A DNA stretch of 64,000 nucleotides. Origin: Thiosocius sp942490985. Lineage in GTDB: Bacteria; Pseudomonadota; Gammaproteobacteria; Chromatiales; Chromatiaceae. Positions 10,628 through 20,576 of the stretch are shown piece by piece (position 1 is the stretch's first letter; each line of letters opens with the position of its first letter). Under the pieces are notes generated by a model. That model saw only the letters and a list, made by a program, of their open reading frames with translations. It was not told where the DNA came from and did no database searches. The stretch spans positions 310,001-374,000 of the forward strand of contig CALNYW010000003.1 of NCBI GenBank assembly GCA_942490985.1. Reading direction: 5' to 3'. A program made the translations under genes and the position numbers.

Positions 10628-12799
10628 ATGATGCATAGCGAAACGCCCAAGCTGTTTAGTTACCGGCGACACTGGGCGCACAAATTCGGCAGTGCCCCAT
10701 TCCTGCCTATGTCCCGTGACGAGATGGATCAACTCGGCTGGGACAGTTGCGACATCATTCTTGTGACCGGCGATGCCTACGTCGACCATCCCAGTTTTGG
10801 CATGGCAGTAATTGGCCGTACGCTCGAAGCACAAGGTTTCCGCGTCGGCATCATCGCGCAACCGGCCTGGGAAAGCTGCAACGACTTCCAGCGGCTCGGT
10901 AAACCCAACCTCTACTTCGGCGTAACCGCCGGCAACATGGATTCGATGGTCAATCGGTATACCGCTGAACGGCGCTTGCGTTCAGACGATGCCTACACCC
11001 CAGGTGGACAGGGTGGCCACCGGCCAGACCGCGCGGTCATCGTCTATTCACAGCGCTGCCGGGAGGCCTACCGCGATGCGCCCGTCGTCATCGGCGGCAT
11101 CGAAGCCAGCCTGCGACGTATCGCACACTTCGACTATTGGCAGGAAAAAATCAGACGTTCGGTGCTGCTCGATGCCAAGGCCGACATTTTGTTATTCGGC
11201 AATGCCGAACGCGCCATTGTCGCGCTCAGCCATCGCCTGGCGGCCGGCGAGCCAATCGACCAGATAACGGATTTGCGCGGAACCGCGTTTGCCCGCCGCG
11301 CCGTGCCACCCGATTGGACCGTGATCGATTCCACCCGGGTCGAAGAACCGGGAAGGATGGAACCGCCGTTGAACCCCTACGCGTCGACGCAAGACGTTGA
11401 AGCGGCGGCGAATGCCGCTCGACCGATGTCTCAGGCAGCACCCGTTGTTACCTTACACACGCGGCGAAAAGGGGCCGATCGCGCCCGGCAGGTCGTGCGC
11501 CTGCCAAGCTATACGGCCGTTCGCGACGACCCGGTGCTTTATGCCCATGCTTCTCGGGTCCTGCATCTGGAGTCCAATCCCGGCAATGCGCGTGCGCTGG
11601 TGCAACGTCACGGCGACCGTGACCTCTGGATCAATCCACCGCCGGTGCCGCTGCAAACGCCCGAGCTGGACCGCGTTTTCGAACTGCCCTATCAACGCGT
11701 CCCGCATCCGAGTTACGGCAACGCGAAGATACCGGCCTACGAGATGATCCGGTTTTCGATCAATATCATGCGTGGCTGTTTTGGCGGCTGCTCGTTCTGC
11801 TCGATCACCGAGCACGAGGGACGGATCATTCAGAACCGTTCAGAACAAAGCATCCTGCGCGAGATCGTCGCGATCCGCGATCAGACGCCGGGCTTCACCG
11901 GCACCATCTCCGATCTCGGTGGACCGACCGCAAACATGTGGCGCCTGCACTGCAAAGATCCGAAGATCGAGGCCAGCTGTCGGCGGTTGTCCTGCGTATT
12001 TCCCGGCATTTGTAGCAACCTCAACACCGACCAGATGCCTCTGGTAAGACTGTATCGGAAAGCCCGGGCGATCCCGGGTATCAAACGTGTGCTGATTGCC
12101 TCGGGTCTCCGTTACGACATCGCGGTCGAAACCCCAGAGTATGTTCGCGAGCTGGTGACGCATCACGTCGGCGGCTATTTGAAGATTGCCCCCGAACATA
12201 CCGAGGGCGGGCCACTCAGCAAGATGATGAAGCCCGGTATGGGCACCTATGACCGCTTCAAAACGCTGTTTGAACGGTTTTCCAGAGAGGCGGGGAAGGA
12301 GCAGTACCTGATCCCTTACTTTATCGCTGCCCACCCGGGCACCACCGATGAAGATATGCTCAACCTCGCGCTATGGCTGAAACGCCATGGTTTTCGCGCC
12401 GACCAGGTGCAGGCTTTCCTGCCCTCACCAATGGCGTTGGCGACGGCGATGTGGCACAGCGGACGCAATCCTTTGAAAAAGGTGAGCCGCCGATCAGAAA
12501 CCGTTTTTTCGCCGAAAGGTCGCCGCCAACGACGACTGCACAAGGCTTTTCTGCGCTATCACGACCCCAACAACTGGCCCGTGCTGCGCGAGGCGTTGCA
12601 AGCCATGGGCCGGGCGGAACTGATTGGCAATGGTAAGCGGCATTTGGTACCACGCTTCCAGCCAGCGGGTACGGGTGGGCGACCAGAGGGAACCCGTGCC
12701 CCGCAAGCAGCCGATGGCAATGGGAGCTTTCGGACCCAGCACACACGCCCGCGAGTCGGCTCGCGCCCTGCCAGGCAGGTCAAGAGGAAAGGGCGTTGA
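10628..12799 (+). CDS. ygiQ: YgiQ family radical SAM protein (UPF0313)
   Basis: 723 residues, normal for YgiQ. The N-terminal block DIILVTGDAYVDHPSFG is diagnostic. The radical-SAM [4Fe-4S] cluster is bound by CFGGCSFC (C-x3-C-x2-C) near residue 383, followed by the SAM-binding region GFTGTISDLGGPTANMW. The last 60 residues are Arg/Gly-rich and probably disordered. Reaction unknown for this family. Two ATGs are adjacent at the start (10628 and 10631). Divergent from the cytochrome gene. Confidence 0.92.
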   Translation: MMHSETPKLFSYRRHWAHKFGSAPFLPMSRDEMDQLGWDSCDIILVTGDAYVDHPSFGMAVIGRTLEAQGFRVGIIAQPAWESCNDFQRLGKPNLYFGVTAGNMDSMVNRYTAERRLRSDDAYTPGGQGGHRPDRAVIVYSQRCREAYRDAPVVIGGIEASLRRIAHFDYWQEKIRRSVLLDAKADILLFGNAERAIVALSHRLAAGEPIDQITDLRGTAFARRAVPPDWTVIDSTRVEEPGRMEPPLNPYASTQDVEAAANAARPMSQAAPVVTLHTRRKGADRARQVVRLPSYTAVRDDPVLYAHASRVLHLESNPGNARALVQRHGDRDLWINPPPVPLQTPELDRVFELPYQRVPHPSYGNAKIPAYEMIRFSINIMRGCFGGCSFCSITEHEGRIIQNRSEQSILREIVAIRDQTPGFTGTISDLGGPTANMWRLHCKDPKIEASCRRLSCVFPGICSNLNTDQMPLVRLYRKARAIPGIKRVLIASGLRYDIAVETPEYVRELVTHHVGGYLKIAPEHTEGGPLSKMMKPGMGTYDRFKTLFERFSREAGKEQYLIPYFIAAHPGTTDEDMLNLALWLKRHGFRADQVQAFLPSPMALATAMWHSGRNPLKKVSRRSETVFSPKGRRQRRLHKAFLRYHDPNNWPVLREALQAMGRAELIGNGKRHLVPRFQPAGTGGRPEGTRAPQAADGNGSFRTQHTRPRVGSRPARQVKRKGR

Positions 12800-12873
12800 T
12801 GCGATCAATGGCGCGTGGGGATGACTGCAAATGCCTGCATCCGACACGATCTCGCGCGGATTGAGGGACAGCC

Positions 12874-13302
12874 ATGCGAATCAGTGATTTTATGACCCGC
12901 AAGGTTGTCACCGCGGCACCCGATGACGGTATTCGTGAAACCTATTTTCGCATACGGGAAGCGGGTATTCGTCATCTGCCGGTGCTGGATGGCGCGCAGC
13001 TGGTCGGCATTATCAGCGATCGCGATCTACGTCGCCCGGACTGGGTGGACGAGGCACCGGACCTGTCGCATGAATACCAGCTCGAAGATCACCTGTCGGT
13101 TTCTGATCTGATGAGCCGCCACCCGATTACCGTGCATACCTACGACGATCTGAGTAAGGCCTGCGCGCTGATCAACCAACATGGTTACGGCGCATTGCCG
13201 GTGCTCGATAAAGGCGATCATTTGGTTGGCATCATCAGCAAAGCCGACCTGGTGCGCGCATTTTCCAAGGTCCTTGAATCCAACCATCTGCACAGTAGTT
13301 AA
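12874..13302 (+). CDS. CBS domain pair protein
   Basis: 142 residues made almost entirely of two CBS motifs (residues about 1-60 and 75-140). The second holds GYGALPVLDKGDHLVGIISKADLVRAF, each half ending in the typical GIIS-D/K-DL turn. Such proteins usually bind adenosyl ligands and act as sensors. No partner domain is attached. It lies 74 bp after ygiQ on the same strand, and nothing shows which process it serves. Confidence 0.88.
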   Translation: MRISDFMTRKVVTAAPDDGIRETYFRIREAGIRHLPVLDGAQLVGIISDRDLRRPDWVDEAPDLSHEYQLEDHLSVSDLMSRHPITVHTYDDLSKACALINQHGYGALPVLDKGDHLVGIISKADLVRAFSKVLESNHLHSS

Positions 13303-13305
13303 TGG

Positions 13306-13890
13306 TTACCAAGCACCGGCTTCAACGCTGCCGAGCGTCGCTACGTTACCCAGCGCCTTATCAATCTCGTCGAGCGTCGGTGGATAAAGATCCGCCGGAC
13401 GGGCGTAAACCCCAAAGCAACTGAGACGCCGCACAAGCGGCTGGTCTGTAGAAGCCAGCCAAAAATGGTAACCGTCATGGAATCGGTCGTTGTTGCGCTG
13501 AAAATAACTCGCTGGCCACGCCGCACCCGACGCCAGCCATTGTTCGCGCATCACGACCGACACAACGCTCCTTTGAACCTCGGTCACCGCAAACGTGCCC
13601 GCTTCGACAACAAACCCGTCGTGGTCGACAACATCGACTTCCAACGCACAGTGTGGTTCGTATAAGTCATAGCGACCCCGCCCCAGCCCCCGTGATCGAA
13701 CAAGGCCACCCGCTTGCAGGAACACGCGCGCTTTACCCGCCGGCACCGTCAGCGGTTGATGCAAAACAAATGTCGGTTGCTGCAAAGGCAGATAATTACC
13801 GGACTGCCGGTCACGCACCCCTGAAGACGATTGGCAGCCGGCGGTCAGAAGCACTACGATCAGTGACCAAGAAAGATTTCGCATTCGCAT
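13306..13890 (-). CDS. lipoprotein of unknown function
   Basis: 194 residues beginning with a lipoprotein signal (LSWSLIVVLLTAGC, lipobox LTAGC near residue 19). The mature protein looks beta-rich (PLTVPAGKARVFLQAGGLV, YDLYEPHCALEVDVV) and has two further cysteines that could form a disulfide. I recognise no catalytic motif. It converges on the CBS gene 4 bp away and is divergent from the efflux operon. Confidence 0.7.
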   Translation of the reverse strand: MRMRNLSWSLIVVLLTAGCQSSSGVRDRQSGNYLPLQQPTFVLHQPLTVPAGKARVFLQAGGLVRSRGLGRGRYDLYEPHCALEVDVVDHDGFVVEAGTFAVTEVQRSVVSVVMREQWLASGAAWPASYFQRNNDRFHDGYHFWLASTDQPLVRRLSCFGVYARPADLYPPTLDEIDKALGNVATLGSVEAGAW

Positions 13891-14026
13891 TACCTATTGC
13901 AAAGTCTTCGTATCGAAAAATTGTCCACTTGCGCTGGCTCGCACCGGGCCCGCTGGTCCTGATGGGCGACAAACGCCGCCGAGACACCCACCCTGACCTA
14001 TAAATCATCGTATCCTAGCGGCCATT

Positions 14027-15100
14027 ATGCAGATTGAATCGAAATTCGATTATGCGGGCGTTATTGCCGTTCGAAGGGTTGGCCGAGCGATGCTGGCAAT
14101 GGTTGCGCTGTTGTCTGCGGCGACGCCGGCACAGTCCGAGGCCGTGCGCGTTGCCAGCATCGTGCTGGGCGAGGTCCTGGAAAAATCAACCTACAGCGCA
14201 CCGGCGACCGTCGTCGCACGTCAGGCGCCGCGAATCACATCGGAGATATCGGCTGCCGTCGCCAGTCTGCCGCTGGTGGTCGGTGACCAGGTTGAACCTG
14301 GCGACATGCTGGCCCGCCTCGACTGTGGCCGTTATGAGGCCCGGCACGCAACGGCACGGGCGGCGGTCGACCGCGCCAAGGCCCAGCGCGAATTCGCGCA
14401 ACGCCAGCTAAATCGAGCACGCGACCTGCGCAAGAAAAACAGCATCAGCGAGGAACTGCTGGACCAACGCCGTACCGAGCTGGCTGCCGCAGATACTGAA
14501 CTACTCAGCACCCAGGCCTCAGCTCGACTGACCGAGATAGACGTCGATAGTTGCAATATTCGCTCCCCCCTGAAGGCCGTTATCACCGCACGGCATGCGA
14601 ACGTCGGAGACTACCTGGTACCGGGTAGCGCCGTGGTCGACTTGGCTGAACTCACCGGCCAGGAGGTCAGCGTCGCGCTGCGGACGGACCAAGTGACCAG
14701 CTTTCGCAAGGCGACTGCTTGGACATTCACAACCAACCAGCAAACAATCCCTTTGCAACTTCGAACGATCGTCCCTGTCATCGATTCGACCACTCGCACA
14801 CGAGAAGCACGACTGGCATTTGTCGCTGAATCCGCAATTCCTGGCAGCCCTGGACGCATAAGCTGGTCAAGCGACGAAGTGCGTATACCGGCGGACTATC
14901 TGCTGCGACGCAATGGCAAGCTTGGCATCCTGATCGTCGACAACACAGCCGCGCGCTTCGTCCCCTTACCCGATGCGGAAGAAGGCCGACCAGCAGCGAC
15001 AACGCTGCCGCCGGATACACGGCTGATCACGGCTGGCCGGCAACGGTTGAGCGACGGCGACACCATCGAGCTGGTAGCCGTTGGGGAAGGCCTCGAGTGA
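14027..15100 (+). CDS. RND efflux periplasmic adaptor (membrane fusion protein)
   Basis: 357 residues with the HlyD/AcrA layout: N-terminal hydrophobic signal (MLAMVALLSAATPAQS), first half of the lipoyl fold (VVGDQVEPGDMLARLDC), a coiled-coil hairpin rich in Ala, Arg and Glu (residues about 105-175), second lipoyl half (SPLKAVITARHANVGDYL) and beta-barrel. The start is uncertain: 14027 lacks a clear ribosome site and an ATG at 14090 opens directly into the signal. The stop overlaps the GTG of the pump gene (GTGA). No outer-membrane channel gene is nearby, so it probably pairs with a TolC encoded elsewhere. Confidence 0.88.
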   Translation: MQIESKFDYAGVIAVRRVGRAMLAMVALLSAATPAQSEAVRVASIVLGEVLEKSTYSAPATVVARQAPRITSEISAAVASLPLVVGDQVEPGDMLARLDCGRYEARHATARAAVDRAKAQREFAQRQLNRARDLRKKNSISEELLDQRRTELAAADTELLSTQASARLTEIDVDSCNIRSPLKAVITARHANVGDYLVPGSAVVDLAELTGQEVSVALRTDQVTSFRKATAWTFTTNQQTIPLQLRTIVPVIDSTTRTREARLAFVAESAIPGSPGRISWSSDEVRIPADYLLRRNGKLGILIVDNTAARFVPLPDAEEGRPAATTLPPDTRLITAGRQRLSDGDTIELVAVGEGLE

Positions 15101-18100
15101 TTTTCTTCCGCGCCCTGTTGCGCAATCATGTACTCGCTAACCTGACCTTCATCCTGATCCTGGTTGTCGGTGCCATGTCCTATCTGTCACTTCCCCGACA
15201 GCAGGACCCGACGATCAACTTCAACTGGATCATTATCTCGACGATTCTGCCCGGCGCATCGGCTGAAGATGTCGAAAAGAAAGTCACCGACCCGCTGGAG
15301 GATGCCTTGCGGCGAATCCAGGATGTCGACTTCATGTCTTCGAATTCACGCACCGCGATCTCCAGTATCCTGGTGCGCTTCGACGAGATCGATGAACGGA
15401 CCTTTGACAAGCGGGTGGCCGACCTCCGGCGTGAGATCCAAAACGAACAGGATGACCTACCCGAGGCGGCCGAAGATCCAACGATCCTCGAGATAACCAG
15501 TGCGAGCGGCTTTCCCGCCGCCTCCGTCGCCGTCGTCGGCCAGGGGATGGATGAAAACTTGCGCCGCCAGGCCCGCAACGTCCAGAAAGCTATCGAACGT
15601 TTGGAGGGCGTCGACCGGGTCGACAGCGTCGGGCTTCCTGATCCTGAACTGCAGGTTCGCTTCGATCCCGCCACGCTGGAAGACCTCGGCCTGACCCCTA
15701 ACCAGGTCGCCGACACGGTCAGCGCCTTCTTCCAGGACATCGCGGCGGGCGATAGCCGTCTTGGCGACCAAAACTGGCTGATTCGCCTCGTCGGGTCGGA
15801 TGCGGACCCTGCCGGATTGGCGTCACGCACCATTATTGGCGCACCGGGCGAGGTTCGCTTGGCGGATGTTGCGCGGGTGGTCCGCAGCCGCGCCGAACCC
15901 GACCAACTGGCCAGCTATGAAGGGAAGCCGGCCGTTCAACTGGCGGTGATCAAGCAGCCCAATGTCAACACGCTTGAGTTGCTCGAACGCCTCAAGACCT
16001 ATCTGGATGAGCGCAACGCGCTGCAAGACAATACCGGCGTCGAACTGATTTTGGTCGATGATCAGACCATCGCGACCCGCAATGCGATCCGCTTGATGCA
16101 AAACAATGCCCTCATCGGACTGGGGCTCGTGTTGATCGTCGCCTGGTTGTTTCTCGGCTCACGTATCGCGTTGCTGACCGCAATCGGCATTCCGTTCATC
16201 CTTGCCGGCACGTTTTGGGTCTTGGCCGGGACCGGTGAGACATTGAATGTGATGGTGCTGCTTGGCGTTGTCATTGTGCTTGGTATGTTGGTCGATGATG
16301 CAGTCGTTGTGGTCGAAGGGGTGTACTACCGGCTGCGGCATGGTGCCAGTGAGATGGCGGCGGTCATTGATGCGCTGCGTGAAGTCGCGGCCCCGGTCAC
16401 GGCCGCCGTATTAACCACCATGGCCGCGTTTGCCCCGCTGATTCTGTTACCAGGCATCCTCGGCGACTTCATGCGGGTGGTCCCCATGGTCGTGGTGATT
16501 GCACTGGCGATATCACTGGTGGAAGCCTTCTGGATGCTGCCCGCACATGTGATCGCACTGGGCGTAAGCTTTGACAAGCCCTCGCGAATCCAACGTCGGC
16601 GTGAACGCTTCACACACTGGATCCAGATTCATTACGTGCGGCTGCTGGTGGTTGCGTTACGGCATCGATGGAAGACACTGTTGCTGGTAATCACTTTGTT
16701 TGCCGGGGCGGTCGCAACCCTGGTTACGGAACAGGTGCGCAGTGATTTTTTTGCGGCCGACACAATTCGGCTGTTCTACATCAATGTTGAAATGTCACCA
16801 GAGACACCGCTTCAGCGAACGTTGGCGAAGGTCGAAGAAATCGAACGCGCCGCCCGCACCCGAATTCGCGAAGGTGAAGCCCGGGCAATCGTGAGTTACG
16901 CGGGAATAATGTTCACCGAAACCGAGCAACGCTTCGGTGAACATCTCGGTCAGATCGTCATTGGTCTGAATCCAAAAACGCCCGCGCTGCGTTCGGTCGA
17001 AACGATGATGGAGGATCTACGTCCCAGCGTGCAAGCGGTTCCCGGGACGATGCGGACCTCTTTCCTTCGCCTCAGCGGTGGCCCGCCGACACAGAAACCG
17101 ATCAGCATCAAAGTACGTGGTGACAACTATGACGAGATCACCGCCGCGGCCACTGAACTAAAGACCATCATGCGCGACATCGATGGCCTCAAAGACATCG
17201 AAGACGATGCAGACCAGGGGCGCTCCGAATTGATCATGGCGTTTGACGTCGATGCGCTGAACCGGGCCGGGCTAAACCCGGCCGAGGTAGGCCGCACCCT
17301 GCTGCTATTGGTCGATGGGCTGGTCGTCGCCGATATGCGCGATGATGGCGAGAAACTCGAAGTCCGGGTCCAATCAGACGCTTCAGTCAGTCAAGACATC
17401 GCCGAAACCCTGGATTTTCGTCTCCCCCTGGCGACCGGTGGCAGCATTGCGTTGGCGGATGTCGCCGAGGTTACCCGCCAACAGAGCCTGGGCAACATCC
17501 GTCACTATAATTTCAGACGCGCGATCACCGTCGAAGCGGACATCGACAATCAAAAGATCGATACACTGACCGCCAACGAGCGCGTTATGACAGCCTGGCA
17601 GCCTTTGCAAAAACGCTACCCGTCGATCGATCTCGACTTCTCCGGCGAGTTGGATGATATCCAGGAGAGCCTCGACTCGATCCTGATCCTTTTCGTTTTT
17701 GGCGTTGGTGTCATGTACGCCATACTTGGCACACAGTTCCGAAGCTATTGGCAACCGCTAATGATTCTCTCAACGGTTGTGATGGCTTTCACTGGCGTAA
17801 CCTACGGTCTGTTGGTATCCGGCAATCCGCTGAGCCTCTATACCCTATACGGTGTCGTGGCGCTGGCGGGCATCGCCGTCAACGCGGCAATTGTGTTGAT
17901 CTCGGCCGGCAACCAACGACTCAAGGCGGGCATGAGCGTCTTGCATGCCACCATCTACGCCGCTCGCCGTCGCGTCATTCCAATCTTGATCACGTCACTA
18001 ACCACGATCGCCGGGCTTTTTTCGCTTGCGACAGGCCTTGGCGGCGAGTCACTCATTTGGGGCCCGGTTGCTACCGCAATCGTTTGGGGGCTTGCCTTCT

Positions 18101-18189
18101 CCACAATTCTCACCCTCATTGTGATTCCGCTGCTCTATCGGCTGTTCATGGGCCGCAGCGACTTGGCGAAGCGCGAACGACATGCTTAG
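15097..18189 (+). CDS. RND efflux pump, AcrB/HAE family permease
   Basis: 1030 residues, standard for HAE-type RND pumps: helix 1, a large periplasmic loop (about 30-330), helices 2-6, a second loop (about 550-850) and helices 7-12. The proton-relay helix contains GMLVDDAVVVVEG with the paired Asp. FFRALLRNHVLANLTF at the start and the PR-QDPTINF motif fit the family. Start is GTG overlapping the adaptor stop. It exports substrates across the envelope using the proton gradient; substrate cannot be read from the sequence. Confidence 0.93.
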   Translation: MIFFRALLRNHVLANLTFILILVVGAMSYLSLPRQQDPTINFNWIIISTILPGASAEDVEKKVTDPLEDALRRIQDVDFMSSNSRTAISSILVRFDEIDERTFDKRVADLRREIQNEQDDLPEAAEDPTILEITSASGFPAASVAVVGQGMDENLRRQARNVQKAIERLEGVDRVDSVGLPDPELQVRFDPATLEDLGLTPNQVADTVSAFFQDIAAGDSRLGDQNWLIRLVGSDADPAGLASRTIIGAPGEVRLADVARVVRSRAEPDQLASYEGKPAVQLAVIKQPNVNTLELLERLKTYLDERNALQDNTGVELILVDDQTIATRNAIRLMQNNALIGLGLVLIVAWLFLGSRIALLTAIGIPFILAGTFWVLAGTGETLNVMVLLGVVIVLGMLVDDAVVVVEGVYYRLRHGASEMAAVIDALREVAAPVTAAVLTTMAAFAPLILLPGILGDFMRVVPMVVVIALAISLVEAFWMLPAHVIALGVSFDKPSRIQRRRERFTHWIQIHYVRLLVVALRHRWKTLLLVITLFAGAVATLVTEQVRSDFFAADTIRLFYINVEMSPETPLQRTLAKVEEIERAARTRIREGEARAIVSYAGIMFTETEQRFGEHLGQIVIGLNPKTPALRSVETMMEDLRPSVQAVPGTMRTSFLRLSGGPPTQKPISIKVRGDNYDEITAAATELKTIMRDIDGLKDIEDDADQGRSELIMAFDVDALNRAGLNPAEVGRTLLLLVDGLVVADMRDDGEKLEVRVQSDASVSQDIAETLDFRLPLATGGSIALADVAEVTRQQSLGNIRHYNFRRAITVEADIDNQKIDTLTANERVMTAWQPLQKRYPSIDLDFSGELDDIQESLDSILILFVFGVGVMYAILGTQFRSYWQPLMILSTVVMAFTGVTYGLLVSGNPLSLYTLYGVVALAGIAVNAAIVLISAGNQRLKAGMSVLHATIYAARRRVIPILITSLTTIAGLFSLATGLGGESLIWGPVATAIVWGLAFSTILTLIVIPLLYRLFMGRSDLAKRERHA

Positions 18190-18308
18190 CCCGGCTGTCG
18201 GAATTAACGCTGTTCGACTGCGAATTGCACCAGTCGATCGCAGGCGAATCCAGACCGCATACCGAGGCAAGCCAATCTTCACAACGCAAATCTGTGGGCG
18301 ATCAATTC

Positions 18309-19859
18309 ATGTCTGACCAGATCGGCAGTTTTCTGTTTACCAGCCTCGAAATATTCACCGCCGTCTTTCTTTTCATTATCGGTCTTGTCGTGTTATGGGT
18401 GATCGTGGCGTACATCGTCGACATCAGCCAAACCCAACAGGCGATCCGCCGCAACTACCCGGTAATCGGTCGTTTTCGTTATTTTTTTGAACACCTCGGT
18501 GAATTTTTTCGCCAGTATTTCTTTGCCATGGACCGCGAAGAACTCCCGTTCAATCGGGCCGAGCGCTCTTGGGTGTATCGCGCCGCCAAGGATTTGAACA
18601 ACACCGTCGCTTTTGGATCGACCCGCGATCTGAAACGGCCTGGCACGGTCATCTTCGTCAATTGCGCCTTTCCGACCTTGGGCGAGGATGCAGTTCCACC
18701 CCGACCGATCACCATTGGGCCCAACTGCGCCTCGCCCTATACCACCGCGTCACTATTCAACATATCGGGGATGAGTTACGGCGCCATCTCCAGACCAGCC
18801 GTCTTGGCCCTATCAGCCGGTGCCAACAAGGCCGGCTGTTGGCTGAATACCGGCGAGGGCGGACTCTCTCCCTACCACCTCGAAGGGGGTTGCGACATCG
18901 TCTTTCAGATCGGTACAGCGAAGAACGGCGTGCGGGATCTGGCTGGCAACCTCAATGATGACAAGCTCCGTGCGTTGGCCAAACACCCCCAAGTCAAGAT
19001 GTTCGAAATAAAACTCAGCCAAGGCGCCAAACCGGGCAAGGGTGGCATGCTGCCCGGCGCCAAAGTGAATGAGGAAATCGCCCGCATTCGCGGCATCGAG
19101 GTCGGTGCCAACGCGTTCAGCCCGAATAGACATCCGGACATACGCAATAACGATGAACTGCTGGATATGGTCCAACGGATACGCGAGGTCACCGGTAAGC
19201 CGGTCGGCTTCAAAACCGTTATCGGCTCTCCTGCCATGCTCGATGATCTCTTCAGGGCTGTGCGTCGTCGGGGGCTGGAAAGCGCACCGGACTTCATCAC
19301 GGTGGATGGGGCAGAAGGCGGCACGGGTGCCGCGCCGATGCCATTGATCGACGCCGTTGGCCTACCACTCCGGGAGGCGCTGCCGGCTGTTGTCGACAAG
19401 CTCACGGAATATGGCCTGCGCGAACGGGTCAAAGTGATCGCATCCGGCAAGTTGATCAATCCCAAAGAGGTCGCATGGGCGCTTTGTCTAGGCGCAGACT
19501 TCATCACCAATGCGCGCGGATTCATGTTTTCCCTCGGTTGTATCCAGGCGCTCCAGTGCAATCGAAATACCTGCCCGACCGGGATCACGACACACGATGA
19601 GAAGCTTCAGCGGGGGCTATACCCGCCGGCAAAGGCCGAGCGTGTAGCAGCCTATGTGCGCAATATGATTAAAGAGGTTGGCATGCTTGCGCATGCTTGC
19701 GGCGTCACGTCGCCCAGCGACCTTAGACGGCATCACGCCCGCGTGGTGTTGAACGGTGGATTATCAGTCGGCCTAGATCAGCTTCACCCGCTACCCGTAC
19801 CTCGAGACGACATCAGAACAACCGAGACACCGGCCGCAGCCTCGTCGCATCTGAGCTAG
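18309..19859 (+). CDS. membrane-anchored glutamate synthase-domain (FMN-binding) protein
   Basis: 516 residues from the ATG at 18309; the frame is open far upstream only because it is antisense-free of stops within the pump gene. One N-terminal helix (EIFTAVFLFIIGLVVLWVIVAYI) precedes a GltB-type FMN/Fe-S domain. The block GAEGGTGAAP is the flavin-binding region, and CIQALQCNRNTC reproduces the C-x5-C-x4-C ligands of the glutamate synthase [3Fe-4S] cluster. The glutaminase and GXGXG domains of true GltB are absent. Homologues are annotated as FMN-binding glutamate synthase family protein; the reaction is not established. It follows the pump gene by 119 bp. Confidence 0.85.
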   Translation: MSDQIGSFLFTSLEIFTAVFLFIIGLVVLWVIVAYIVDISQTQQAIRRNYPVIGRFRYFFEHLGEFFRQYFFAMDREELPFNRAERSWVYRAAKDLNNTVAFGSTRDLKRPGTVIFVNCAFPTLGEDAVPPRPITIGPNCASPYTTASLFNISGMSYGAISRPAVLALSAGANKAGCWLNTGEGGLSPYHLEGGCDIVFQIGTAKNGVRDLAGNLNDDKLRALAKHPQVKMFEIKLSQGAKPGKGGMLPGAKVNEEIARIRGIEVGANAFSPNRHPDIRNNDELLDMVQRIREVTGKPVGFKTVIGSPAMLDDLFRAVRRRGLESAPDFITVDGAEGGTGAAPMPLIDAVGLPLREALPAVVDKLTEYGLRERVKVIASGKLINPKEVAWALCLGADFITNARGFMFSLGCIQALQCNRNTCPTGITTHDEKLQRGLYPPAKAERVAAYVRNMIKEVGMLAHACGVTSPSDLRRHHARVVLNGGLSVGLDQLHPLPVPRDDIRTTETPAAASSHLS

Positions 19860-20302
19860 CTCGGTCGTCAACTCGCCGTGTGACACAACCTGTCTTTCCC
19901 AACTCGGCTGGCCAACGAAACGAATTACCATCGTTCCAAAAGCGTAAGTTTACCGTCGCTGCTGTCCGTGAAGGTAAACGCAACGCTTGTGGGAAGTTGC
20001 CACTTGGGCCGTAATCAATCCATCGCAGATCAGAGAATCTACAATCTGGTGGCTGAACGGTCGCCGGTCGTCAACATGCACCTCAAGGAAGAGGATTGCC
20101 TCGGTGTTGTCGACACCGGACCAAATAGCAAACGCTTGCCGGCGCGATCTGTGCTGAGGCGTAGCAGCCTCGAGTGAGCCGCCGGAGAACGCCTTAAAAG
20201 CCGTCCTCCATCCAGAGCATATTAAACGGGAAGACCGCGACGCCGGCGGTGATATCTTTTGAAATCAGGGCCGACCCGCATCCTTTAAATTATCCCGTAT
20301 TC
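19860..20302. other. 443-bp gap with no convincing gene
   Basis: Both strands hold short open frames of similar quality. On the plus strand one runs from a GTG at 19968 to 20177. On the minus strand one ends at 19950 and is open back past 20200 without a good start; it reads naturally in its middle (AILFLEVHVDDRRPFSHQIV). A second minus frame near 20205-20270 ends in AVFPFNMLWMEDGF. None has a ribosome site, a start and a family match together. The stretch may contain gene remnants. Confidence 0.35.
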
Positions 20303-20545
20303 CTACGCGGCGGAGTCCGCTTTGTCATAGTGTTCGGCTACGCGCCTCAGTCGATTCGACAACGCGGCGACCTCATCCGCAGCGTCTTCGACCGCTTCGA
20401 AGACCGCCGTACTGATCGCAGCCTCAATCAGCATGGCAAGTTCGTTTCGATGCGCTTCCGAAATCCCGTCGCGCACCTTGTCTTCGAGCATGTCCAGAAA
20501 CGCATTGCTGACTTCTACCGCGTGCTTTTCGTAGTGTTCACTCAT
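20303..20545 (-). CDS. small acidic protein of unknown function
   Basis: 80 residues, highly charged and predicted all-helical (AFLDMLEDKVRDGISEAHRNEL, then VFEAVEDAADEVAALSNRLRRV). It has no signal, no membrane segment and no cysteine. It starts 31 bp after the end of the polyphosphate kinase gene on the same strand, so co-transcription is likely. It could be a small accessory protein, but I recognise no family. Confidence 0.55.
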   Translation of the reverse strand: MSEHYEKHAVEVSNAFLDMLEDKVRDGISEAHRNELAMLIEAAISTAVFEAVEDAADEVAALSNRLRRVAEHYDKADSAA

Positions 20546-20576
20546 TGCCTTTTTCTCGGTCTCTCAAAACCACTGC

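Noticed and set aside
17748..18308. Upstream extension of the glutamate synthase-domain protein
   Set aside because: It overlaps the 3' end of the RND pump gene in another frame and reads as Arg/His-rich noise; the ATG at 18309 opens directly into a membrane helix.
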